Assembly (NCBI RefSeq): GCF_000158475.2
Contig: NZ_KI392030.1
Location: 369,628-433,627, forward strand
DNA length: 64,000 nucleotides
Source of the DNA: Oxalobacter paraformigenes
Lineage (GTDB): Bacteria > Pseudomonadota > Gammaproteobacteria > Burkholderiales > Burkholderiaceae_D
Direction: 5' to 3'
A program made the position numbers and the translations under genes. How positions within the stretch are numbered: the first letter of the stretch is position 1; every line of letters begins with the position of its first letter. The notes below the pieces were generated by a model, which saw only the letters and a program-made list of their open reading frames with translations, was not told the DNA's origin and searched no databases. Below, one piece after another: positions 8,405 to 16,289 of this stretch.

Positions 8405-10747
8405 ATGACCTCATCAATAGAACAGCGACTGGCTGAAGAGTTGGGCATTTCTGTCCGGCAGGTCAGGACAACGGCTTTGCTGCTGGATGAAGGCGCAACA
8501 GTGCCTTTTATTGCACGCTATCGAAAAGAAGCGACCGGTGGGCTGGATGACAGTCAGTTAAGGCAGTTGCAGGATCGTCTGGCTTATTTAAGGGAACTGG
8601 AACAGCGTCGGCAGACGGTGATTGATTCCATAAATGCACAAAACAAAATGACTCCGGCCTTGCTGGAAGCGATATGTCAGGCTGAAGACAAATCCCGTCT
8701 TGAAGACATTTATTTGCCGTATCGTCCCAAACGCAGGACAAAAGCGAAAATGGCGGAAGAAGCCGGACTGGCCGATTTGGCCGAAAGACTGTTGAAAAAT
8801 TCCAACCTGGATGGAAAAAAGGAAGCGGAAAAATACATTTGCCCCCCCTTTACAACCGGCGAAGGAGACAATCCCGGGGTAGCGGATGCCAAGGCGGCAC
8901 TGGAAGGCGCACGGCAGATATTGATGGAGAGATTTTCCGAAGATGCCGGTTTGCTGAACGTTTTGCGGACGTTTTTTCATGAACACAGTGTTATCGAGTC
9001 GAAAGTCATTGAAGGAAAAGAACAACAGGATTTGCGTTTTTCAGATTATTACGACTATGAAGAGTCGGTTAAAACCATTGCTTCCCATCGGATACTGGCT
9101 TTGCTGAGAGGGAGGCGTGAAGAAGTTCTTGCCGTCAAAATCCGGCTGGAAACGGAAAAGAAACGTCCCGGCTGGGAAGATCCGCTCAATCCGTGTGAAT
9201 TGCAAATTGCATCCTGTTTCGGCATTGAAAACAGGGGCAGGCCTTCGGACAGATGGCTCAGTGAAACAGTCAGATGGGCATGGCGTGTCAGAATCATGCC
9301 TCATCTGGAAACGGAACTGATGAATGTATTGCGTGAAAAGGCGGAAACGGAAGCGATAGCGGTTTTTGCAAAAAATCTCAGGTCGCTGCTTCTGGCGGCC
9401 CCGGCCGGCCCAAAAGTCACGATGGGACTGGATCCCGGTATTCGGACTGGTGTAAAGGTAGCGGTGGTCGATAAAACGGGTAAAGTACTGGATACTGAAA
9501 CGGTTTACCCTCACCCGCCCCGAAACGATTGGCAAGGGTCGATTAAAATACTTTCCCGACTGATCGAGAAACACAGGGTTGAACTGATTGCTATCGGAAA
9601 TGGAACAGCGTCACGCGAAACAGACCGGCTTGCCAGAGAACTTGCCGGTCTTTGCAAGGATAGACGGATTGAGACAATTGTCGTATCGGAAGCCGGAGCG
9701 TCCGTTTATTCCGCTTCGGAATATGCGTCATCTGAATTGCCCGGGATGGATGTATCGTTAAGAGGGGCTGTTTCCATTGCAAGACGGTTACAGGATCCGC
9801 TGGCAGAATTGGTCAAGATCGAACCGAAATCCATTGGGGTGGGCCAGTATCAGCACGATGTCGCCCAGACCAAACTGGCACGGTCGCTGGAAGCGACGGT
9901 TGAAGACTGTGTCAATGCAGTCGGTGTTGACGTCAATACGGCGTCTGTGCCTTTGCTGACCCGTGTTTCCGGATTGACGGAAGGTATTGCCGGCAACATT
10001 GTGCAGTATCGAAACCGGAATGGACGTTTCGCCAGTCGTGCCGATCTGCGCGCTATTCCGCGATTTGGGGAAAAAACGTTTGAACAGGCCGCCGGCTTTT
10101 TAAGGATAAACGGAGGCAAAAATCCCCTCGATGCTTCTGCTGTCCATCCCGAATCGTATCCACTGGTTGAAAGAATTCTGGATGATTTGGGCATGAACAT
10201 CAGAGCAGTAATTGGAAATCGCGAATTGCTCAGAAAGGTAGAGCCCGGAAAATATATCAGTGAGCGATTCGGTCTTCCGACTATTGTCGATATTTTGAGG
10301 GAACTGGAAAAACCGGGGAGAGATCCGCGTCCAGCATTCGTAAGCGCACACTTCAGAGATGGCGTCGAGGAAATAACGGATCTGGAATCGGGGATGGTGC
10401 TGGAAGGCGTGGTTACCAATGTTGCGGCATTCGGTGCCTTTGTCGATATTGGTGTTCATCAGGATGGACTGGTTCACATTTCGGCTTTATCGGAAAAGTT
10501 CGTTACTGATCCGCATCAGATCGTCAAATCCGGACAGCTTGTCCGGGTCAGGGTACTGGACGTTGATGTTAAACGACGCCGTATCGGACTCTCTATGGTT
10601 TTGACCAAAGAAAATGAAGCATACAATGGATCTGAAAAACAGGTCCATAACATGAGCCAGCGAGTTAAAAAACGGCAGAGGAACCGTGCAGATGGTACGG
10701 GAAATGCCATGGCTGAGGCTTTTGCGAAATTACGCGGTAAATTCTGA
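8405..10747 (+). CDS. tex: Tex transcription accessory / RNA-binding protein
   Basis: A 780-residue protein collinear with Tex/YhgF: an N-terminal helical region (VPFIARYRKEATGGLDD near 35-50), a YqgF/RNase H-like fold (MGLDPGIRTGVKVAVVD near 340), helix-hairpin-helix repeats (NTASVPLLTRVSGL near 518), and a C-terminal S1 domain (GMVLEGVVTNVAAFGAFVD near 663). Tex binds RNA and is linked to transcription and to stress or virulence gene expression in other bacteria. The length and full domain set indicate an intact gene. The start ATG follows CAGGATAGGTT. UbiX follows 71 bases downstream on the same strand with its own strong ribosome site. Confidence 0.95.
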   Translation: MTSSIEQRLAEELGISVRQVRTTALLLDEGATVPFIARYRKEATGGLDDSQLRQLQDRLAYLRELEQRRQTVIDSINAQNKMTPALLEAICQAEDKSRLEDIYLPYRPKRRTKAKMAEEAGLADLAERLLKNSNLDGKKEAEKYICPPFTTGEGDNPGVADAKAALEGARQILMERFSEDAGLLNVLRTFFHEHSVIESKVIEGKEQQDLRFSDYYDYEESVKTIASHRILALLRGRREEVLAVKIRLETEKKRPGWEDPLNPCELQIASCFGIENRGRPSDRWLSETVRWAWRVRIMPHLETELMNVLREKAETEAIAVFAKNLRSLLLAAPAGPKVTMGLDPGIRTGVKVAVVDKTGKVLDTETVYPHPPRNDWQGSIKILSRLIEKHRVELIAIGNGTASRETDRLARELAGLCKDRRIETIVVSEAGASVYSASEYASSELPGMDVSLRGAVSIARRLQDPLAELVKIEPKSIGVGQYQHDVAQTKLARSLEATVEDCVNAVGVDVNTASVPLLTRVSGLTEGIAGNIVQYRNRNGRFASRADLRAIPRFGEKTFEQAAGFLRINGGKNPLDASAVHPESYPLVERILDDLGMNIRAVIGNRELLRKVEPGKYISERFGLPTIVDILRELEKPGRDPRPAFVSAHFRDGVEEITDLESGMVLEGVVTNVAAFGAFVDIGVHQDGLVHISALSEKFVTDPHQIVKSGQLVRVRVLDVDVKRRRIGLSMVLTKENEAYNGSEKQVHNMSQRVKKRQRNRADGTGNAMAEAFAKLRGKF

Positions 10748-10818
10748 GGAATTTTCGGTAGCCATCACCTCACGTGTGTTGAAAGAAATGGCTGCATTCT
10801 CCTTTTATCGGAGGAATT

Positions 10819-11397
10819 ATGTGTGTCGGTTCTAAACGGTTGGTTGTCGGTATGACAGGAGCAAGCGGCGCCATTTACGGGGTTCGTTTGATGCAAATCT
10901 TGCACCGTATGGATCATGTGGAAACACATCTGGTCATTTCAGATGCTGCCCGCCTTACCCTTCAGCACGAAATGGGCCTTTCTGTTGCCGATGTCCAGTT
11001 GCTTGCCGACAAAATTTATGATGTGAACGAAATGACCGGGAGAATTGCCAGCGGATCTTTTCAGTGTGCTGGTATGGTTGTTGCACCCTGCTCCATGAAA
11101 ACCCTGTCAGCCGTTGCCAGCGGATTTTGCGACAATTTGCTTACCCGGGCAGCGGATGTTATTTTGAAAGAAAGGCGTCGTCTGGTACTCATGGTGCGGG
11201 AAACACCTTTTAATCTGGCGCATTTGCGAAATATGCAATCTGTGACGGAAATGGGCGGTATTATTTATCCGCCTGTACCGGCGTTTTACTGTCGTCCCCT
11301 TACTATTGAAGAAATGGTGGACCAGACAGTCAGAAGAGTTCTGGAACTGTTCGATATCGTGGATGACAGAATAGTCAGATGGGAAGGAACCACCTGA
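10819..11397 (+). CDS. ubiX: Flavin prenyltransferase UbiX
   Basis: A 192-residue UbiX/Pad1-family enzyme. The phosphate-binding segment VVGMTGASGAIYGVRLMQ and the central CSMKTLSAVASG match the family. UbiX joins dimethylallyl phosphate to FMN, making prenyl-FMN for UbiD-type decarboxylases, classically in ubiquinone synthesis. No UbiD gene is adjacent, so the partner must lie elsewhere. The start is well supported by CGGAGGAATT directly before the ATG. The gene converges on the AI-2E-family permease with only 13 bases between stops. Confidence 0.93.
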   Translation: MCVGSKRLVVGMTGASGAIYGVRLMQILHRMDHVETHLVISDAARLTLQHEMGLSVADVQLLADKIYDVNEMTGRIASGSFQCAGMVVAPCSMKTLSAVASGFCDNLLTRAADVILKERRRLVLMVRETPFNLAHLRNMQSVTEMGGIIYPPVPAFYCRPLTIEEMVDQTVRRVLELFDIVDDRIVRWEGTT

Positions 11398-11410
11398 CAG
11401 GCATTCTTTT

Positions 11411-12508
11411 TCATGAAGGCCAGTCTTCCTGTTTTTCTGTCGGAGAACTGTTATCGGTTGAGGAAAATTGCGAAATGGCGGAATAAAGACCCCATGCCGT
11501 TATGAAAAGCGCTGCAATGACCGGGCCAATGACGAATCCGTTCAGGCCGAAAAGCGCCATACCGCCAATCGTGGAAACAAGAACAAGATAATCGGGCATC
11601 TGGGTGTCTTTACCCACTAACAGTGGACGCAGGAAATTGTCGATCAGGCCGATTACCAGCACGCCGAAGGCCAGCAGAATAACCCCTTTCAACACGGCCC
11701 CTGTCGCCAGAAAATAAATGGCGACCGGAACCCATATCACTCCGGAGCCTGCAGGGAGCAGGGAAAGCACTGACATGATTGCGCCCCATAGCAGAGCGGC
11801 TTCTATGCCCAGAAACCAGAAGATCAATCCTCCCAGCGCGCCCTGTACGATGGCGACAACCAGATTTCCCTTTACGGTAGCACGGATGACGCCGGTGAAT
11901 TTGTTCAGAAGAAGCGTTTTCTGCTCGTTGGCGAGTGGAATGAGCTTTCTGATCCGTGCCGCCAGTTCGTTTCCATCTCTCAGCAAGAAGAAAAGCAGAT
12001 ACAACATGAGGCCGAAGCTGATCGCGAAGTCCAGAATGTTCTGTCCGATAACGAATAGTTTTCCGGCAATATACTGGCTTGCCTGGAGTAGGCCGCTGGA
12101 GATTTTCTGCTGGAATTCAGCCAGGGTAGTAATGCCTGAATGATTCAGTAGATCGATTGCCCAGTCAGGCAGCTTCGACACGATAAATTGAAACGATGCG
12201 TCGAAGCTGATGCTTCGGGTCAGTATTTTCTGGTATAAAGCCGCACTCTCCTGCGTAAGTGCGATGATGACGACAATAAGGGGAATGATGACAATCAGAA
12301 GACAGACAGACAGCGTCAAAAGCGCTGCCAGATTTTTCCTGCCGGGAATTTTTGCCAGAAACCGGTCGTTCAAAGGCATGAACATGACGGCCAAAATAAA
12401 GCCCCAGAAGACGGCACCATAAAAAGGCAACAGAATCCAGAAAAACGCGACTGTAACAACGGACAGAAAAAGAATGAAAACTTTTCCATGAGGTTCTGGT
12501 TGCTTCAT
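11411..12508 (-). CDS. AI-2E family (PerM/TqsA-like) membrane transporter
   Basis: A 365-residue integral membrane protein of the PF01594 family. It has hydrophobic segments at both ends (for example VFILFLSVVTVAFFWILLPF at residues 10-29), a polar soluble middle region (about 80-150), and the conserved C-terminal stretch VLVIGLIDNFLRPLLVGKD. Members include TqsA (autoinducer-2 export) and PerM-like proteins of unknown cargo; some act as antiporters. The substrate cannot be assigned. It is monocistronic, and divergent from the small acidic gene. Confidence 0.85.
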   Translation of the reverse strand: MKQPEPHGKVFILFLSVVTVAFFWILLPFYGAVFWGFILAVMFMPLNDRFLAKIPGRKNLAALLTLSVCLLIVIIPLIVVIIALTQESAALYQKILTRSISFDASFQFIVSKLPDWAIDLLNHSGITTLAEFQQKISSGLLQASQYIAGKLFVIGQNILDFAISFGLMLYLLFFLLRDGNELAARIRKLIPLANEQKTLLLNKFTGVIRATVKGNLVVAIVQGALGGLIFWFLGIEAALLWGAIMSVLSLLPAGSGVIWVPVAIYFLATGAVLKGVILLAFGVLVIGLIDNFLRPLLVGKDTQMPDYLVLVSTIGGMALFGLNGFVIGPVIAALFITAWGLYSAISQFSSTDNSSPTEKQEDWPS

Positions 12509-12745
12509 AAAGACTTTCCGGATCGGCTGACGAATTAATCGGGATTAACGATTTCAGACCCTATGCTACATCATGGCAGAAATTTGCCGTTATGACGATA
12601 GACAGATTCGGCATCAGGTGGGCTCTGAATAAACGGATGGATGGAATTATTCAGTTTGATCTTGACGGCCGTCAATCCGCTTCCGTTCGCACGACGCACA
12701 CTATCTCTGTTTTCTTTTATGTTTCGATATCCCGAGGAGATAAAC

Positions 12746-12928
12746 ATGGTATCGAATGGTCGGTCTTCGAAAAAATTAAATGATCACGAACGGGTCGAAT
12801 CGATCAGTCCGGAAATCGAATTTGAGCCGCTTGAAGAAACGTATCCGGATGAAGAGGATTCTTTCTCGGAAATGTTTCACCGGCTGGAGCGGGATCGTTC
12901 GTTAGGACACGATGAATCCTACAATTGA
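12746..12928 (+). CDS. Small acidic hypothetical protein (60 residues)
   Basis: A 60-residue frame (MVSNGRSSKKLNDHERVESI..., ending GHDESYN). CCCGAGGAGATAAAC places a strong GAGGAG site 6 bases before this ATG, which decides the start over longer upstream readings. The product is very acidic (PEIEFEPLEETYPDEEDSF) with no membrane segment, signal peptide or cysteine. I do not recognise a family. It converges on the diaminopimelate dehydrogenase gene, whose stop lies 23 bases beyond. Confidence 0.6.
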   Translation: MVSNGRSSKKLNDHERVESISPEIEFEPLEETYPDEEDSFSEMFHRLERDRSLGHDESYN

Positions 12929-12951
12929 CCCGCTCCGACGATATACACGAT

Positions 12952-13872
12952 TTATACCAGTCGAGCGATGTGCTGCATCCGGTCACCTGGCAACAACATG
13001 ACAGGAGGAACGTCAATCAGCGTAAAGCAGCCATTGCCCATGCGAGTAATGGCTCTGGCACAGGAAACCAGTACCTGGGACGTGAGTGCCGGATTGTCGA
13101 TTTTCATATCGAACACAAGGTGCTGATTGGAAGTGCGGCCTGAGGCCCCGATCCTTTCCATGAGAACTCCATGGGAATTATCGGCGACAGCAGCCATTTC
13201 TTCGGGTGTTTTCACTTCACGGACTTCCAGCGGATCGTGGCTGAAATAGGGGTCGGCTGCCAGATCTTTTTTGATTTTTTCGAAAGAAGCGCCGGATGCA
13301 GGCAGGATATAAACCAGTCGCGAGTGACGTCCTCCTCCGATCGGTATAGTGATGGAAGTTGCGTCTGCAACTCCGGGAATGGCTCGGGCAGCGACAGAGT
13401 GTCCCATGGAACGTCCACGGCCGAAATTGGTGAAGGTGGTTCCCACCGGGGCCATGGCTTCGAAAAGCGTGCGCATGACCGAATCGGTACCCGGATCCCA
13501 GCCAGCTGCGGTAATGCATCCGCTGTTGTGCTGTTTTGCCACGTCGTCCAGCATTTTGACAAGTTCGGGAATTTCGCTGTGAACGTCGAAACTGTCCACT
13601 GTCCGGATGCCTTTCGACAGATAAAAACGCGCGTCTTCCGGTACCGAACGGGAAGGGCCGCACAGTACAACCACATCCGGTTTTCCTTTTTCCGCTATCA
13701 GTTTGTCGATTGAGGCAAAATCGGGAATACCCCTTCGTTCCAGCATCTGGGTTCCCAGCGAGGATTCACGGCGAATTACGCCAAGGCATTCGAAATCGGG
13801 CGCACACGTCAGGCAATCGATCACATGCCGTCCTATATTTCCCAAACCATGAACTGCTGCTTTGATTGTCAT
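12952..13872 (-). CDS. ddh: meso-Diaminopimelate dehydrogenase
   Basis: A 306-residue NADPH-dependent enzyme with Rossmann motif GLGNIGR at residues 10-16 and the family markers TAAGWDPGTDSV, GHSVAARAIPGV and VFDMKIDNPALTS. Ddh converts tetrahydrodipicolinate directly to meso-diaminopimelate with ammonia and NADPH, bypassing the succinylase/acetylase steps to lysine and peptidoglycan. It is slightly shorter than the Corynebacterium enzyme (about 320 residues) and resembles the compact type. The enzyme is uncommon in Proteobacteria, so acquisition from gut Firmicutes or Bacteroidetes is possible but not shown by this sequence. No other lysine gene is adjacent. Confidence 0.85.
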   Translation of the reverse strand: MTIKAAVHGLGNIGRHVIDCLTCAPDFECLGVIRRESSLGTQMLERRGIPDFASIDKLIAEKGKPDVVVLCGPSRSVPEDARFYLSKGIRTVDSFDVHSEIPELVKMLDDVAKQHNSGCITAAGWDPGTDSVMRTLFEAMAPVGTTFTNFGRGRSMGHSVAARAIPGVADATSITIPIGGGRHSRLVYILPASGASFEKIKKDLAADPYFSHDPLEVREVKTPEEMAAVADNSHGVLMERIGASGRTSNQHLVFDMKIDNPALTSQVLVSCARAITRMGNGCFTLIDVPPVMLLPGDRMQHIARLV

Positions 13873-14206
13873 GCTCTTTTTCCTTTAGAAACGGTATAGG
13901 TGGATGGAATTCTTTATACAATCGGTAATTGCCGAGTATAGACATAGTTATATTGCGCTAGCAAGATAAAATCGTTCTCTATTAAAATATACAGTTTTAT
14001 GCAGCAATTTATTTGCCGGATGGGTTGAGCCGACAGGTATTTGCAGGTATTTCTTGTAAGCGATTGTTCGTTCAACGTTCGGATTGGCTTTTCCAAGTGG
14101 GATATCATCCGTTTCTTCAGACCTGCTGTGTGTCCCGTTTTGTGGAAAATTTCTTGTTGGCGTTGACGGGAAATCCGTTCATTTTTTATTGTCGGGGTTG
14201 ATTGTT
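13873..14206. other. Divergent intergenic region, ddh / NSS symporter
   Basis: A 334-base AT-rich region with a short CGGTAATTGCCG dyad near 13920 that could be an operator. No gene, RNA or clear promoter pair was recognised. Open frames here lack ribosome sites. Confidence 0.4.
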
Positions 14207-15532
14207 ATGGCGCGTGCAGAGTGGGGCTCACGTCTCGGTTTCATTGTGGCAGCGGCTGGTTCGGCTGTCGGTTTGGGCGCCATCTGGAAATTTCCTTATG
14301 TCGCGGCTCAAAACGGGGGCGGCGCCTTCTTGCTGATTTTCCTGATGATCGTTTGCACATTGGGCGTGTCGTTGATGATCGCGGAAATGTCTGTTGGAGC
14401 CATTGCACGGAAAAGTCCGGTAGGCGCCTACCGGAAACTGGGTGGAAAAGGCTGGTCGCTTGTCGGATATATCGGCGTTTTGTGCGGTTTTCTGATTTTG
14501 TCTTTCTATAGTGTGGTCGGTGGCTGGACAATCGCGTATCTTATCAAAACGGTTGAAGGTTCCATTTTGACCGCTGATCCGGGAATCCTGTCGAAAACGT
14601 TTGACTCATTCATTGCCGATCCGGTAACCCCCCTTTGGTATCATGCCCTTTTTATGGGGGTGACCGCCGGGGTGGTTCTGGCCGGTGTCCAGAAAGGAAT
14701 AGAACGGGTCAGCAAATATCTGATGATGATGCTGTTTCTGTTGATCCTGGTCCTGATTGCCAGAGGATTAACCCTGGAAGGCGCACTGGAAGGCGTCAGG
14801 ACGTTCCTGAGTCCGGATTTCAGTAAAGTGACAGCGACAATGGTGATCGAGGCGATGGGGCTGGCTTTTTTTTCCATGTCGCTGGGAATGGGGTGCATGA
14901 TCACTTACGGATCTTATGCTTCAGGCGAGACCTATATTCCCAATTCAGCGGCAAGTGTCATTGGCCTGACGACGCTTATCTGTTTTCTTGCCGGATTGAT
15001 GGTCTTTCCCGCTATTTTTGTCTTCGGCTTCGATCCATCAGCCGGGCCCGGTCTGACTTTCATTACCATGCCGGCGGTTTTTTCGCACATGAGTGGAGGC
15101 CAGTTTTTCGGCATTCTTTTCTTTTTTCTGCTTTTTGTCGCTGCCTTGACCTCCTCTGTCTCGTTGATGGAAGTCGTCGTCAGTTTCTTTATCGATGAAT
15201 TTCGGTTTCCCCGAATGGCAACGACTGTTGTCATGTCCGTACTGATGTTCGTACTGGGCATAGGAGCGTCCCTGTCCTTGGGGGTCTGGAAAGGTTACAC
15301 CTTGTTCGGAAAGAATCTGTTCGGCATACTGGATTACCTCAGTTCCAATCTGATCATGCCTTTTGGGGGAATCATGGTCGCGATTCTTGTAGGGTGGAAA
15401 GCGTGGGCAGTCGTATCGATCAGACTGATGCGTCCGGATGGAACGCAACCGTTATGGTTACCGTTGTTCAAGAACTTTTGCCGTTACATGGCACCCGTCC
15501 TGATTTTTGTTATTCTCATTCAGAATCTGTAA
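14207..15532 (+). CDS. Sodium-dependent NSS-family symporter
   Basis: A 441-residue neurotransmitter:sodium symporter family protein. EWGSRLGFIVAAAGSAVGLGAIWKFPYVAAQNGGGAF near the N-terminus is the diagnostic first transmembrane segment, including the unwound substrate/sodium site. About 11-12 hydrophobic helices follow. Bacterial members import amino acids with sodium; the exact substrate is not readable. The frame is open upstream to 14084, but homology begins at the ATG at 14207, so that start is chosen. It converges on kdpE with 13 bases between stops, and no terminator was seen. Confidence 0.9.
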   Translation: MARAEWGSRLGFIVAAAGSAVGLGAIWKFPYVAAQNGGGAFLLIFLMIVCTLGVSLMIAEMSVGAIARKSPVGAYRKLGGKGWSLVGYIGVLCGFLILSFYSVVGGWTIAYLIKTVEGSILTADPGILSKTFDSFIADPVTPLWYHALFMGVTAGVVLAGVQKGIERVSKYLMMMLFLLILVLIARGLTLEGALEGVRTFLSPDFSKVTATMVIEAMGLAFFSMSLGMGCMITYGSYASGETYIPNSAASVIGLTTLICFLAGLMVFPAIFVFGFDPSAGPGLTFITMPAVFSHMSGGQFFGILFFFLLFVAALTSSVSLMEVVVSFFIDEFRFPRMATTVVMSVLMFVLGIGASLSLGVWKGYTLFGKNLFGILDYLSSNLIMPFGGIMVAILVGWKAWAVVSIRLMRPDGTQPLWLPLFKNFCRYMAPVLIFVILIQNL

Positions 15533-15545
15533 AGCGGTTTTCACT

Positions 15546-16241
15546 TCAGGCCGGTGCGGGAACGAAACGGTAGCCGATACCGGCCTCGGTAATCAGATGC
15601 CTGGGCATGGATGCGTTTTCTTCTATTTTTTTCCTCAGGTTGGCCATGTGTACGCGGATATAGTGCATGTCTTCGGTATGGCCTGGGCCCCATATGGCTT
15701 TCAGTAACTGTTGATGGGTAATGACCCTGTCGGGCTGCGACGTCATGAAAATCAGAATGCGGTATTCGATAGGAGTCAGATGAATGGGCGCGCCGTTTTT
15801 TTCGACAACTCTGCGGACAGGATCGATACAGACATCCGAAAAGCGAATAAAAGGCTCGTTTGGTGTTCCCGGCTGTTGTCGCCGAAGTTGTGCACGGACC
15901 CGGGCCAGCAATTCACCCGCTCCGAACGGTTTGACAAGATAATCGTCAGCGCCGGCGTCAAGGGCGGAAATCTTGTCGTTTTCATTGCTTCTGGCGGACA
16001 AGACAATGATAGGAATGGAAGACCATGCTCGCAGATCGGTAATAAATTCCAGACCGTCTCCGTCGGGCAGTCCTAAATCGAGAACGACCAGATCAGGCCG
16101 ACGGGTCGCGGCTTCGATCAGGCCTCGTTTGACCCCGTCTGCCTCAAAAACTTCGTAATTTTCATTTTCAAGCGCAAGTTTCACGAAGCGGCGGATATTC
16201 GATTCGTCTTCAACCGTGAGTATCCTGATCCTGTTTTCCAT
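15546..16241 (-). CDS. kdpE: KdpE response regulator
   Basis: A 231-residue OmpR-family regulator: a receiver domain (RILTVEDESNIRRF; phospho-acceptor Asp in LVVLDLGLPDGDG; Lys in DDYLVKPFGAGE) and a winged-helix DNA-binding domain (LTPIEYRILIFMTSQPDRVITH). Phosphorylated by KdpD, it activates the kdp operon under potassium limitation or salt stress. The start at 16241 (MENRIRI) matches the family. An in-frame ATG at 16286, three bases after the kdpD stop, would add 15 residues and cannot be excluded. It is the last gene of the kdp cluster. Confidence 0.93.
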   Translation of the reverse strand: MENRIRILTVEDESNIRRFVKLALENENYEVFEADGVKRGLIEAATRRPDLVVLDLGLPDGDGLEFITDLRAWSSIPIIVLSARSNENDKISALDAGADDYLVKPFGAGELLARVRAQLRRQQPGTPNEPFIRFSDVCIDPVRRVVEKNGAPIHLTPIEYRILIFMTSQPDRVITHQQLLKAIWGPGHTEDMHYIRVHMANLRKKIEENASMPRHLITEAGIGYRFVPAPA

Positions 16242-16289
16242 ACCGTTCTCAAAAAGCTTATTGGTCTGTAGTGTCGAGAATACCATCTT

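Noticed and set aside
16242..16286. 15-residue N-terminal extension of KdpE
   Set aside because: The family starts at the MENRIRILTVEDE segment; the extension has no homology, though translational coupling to kdpD keeps it possible.
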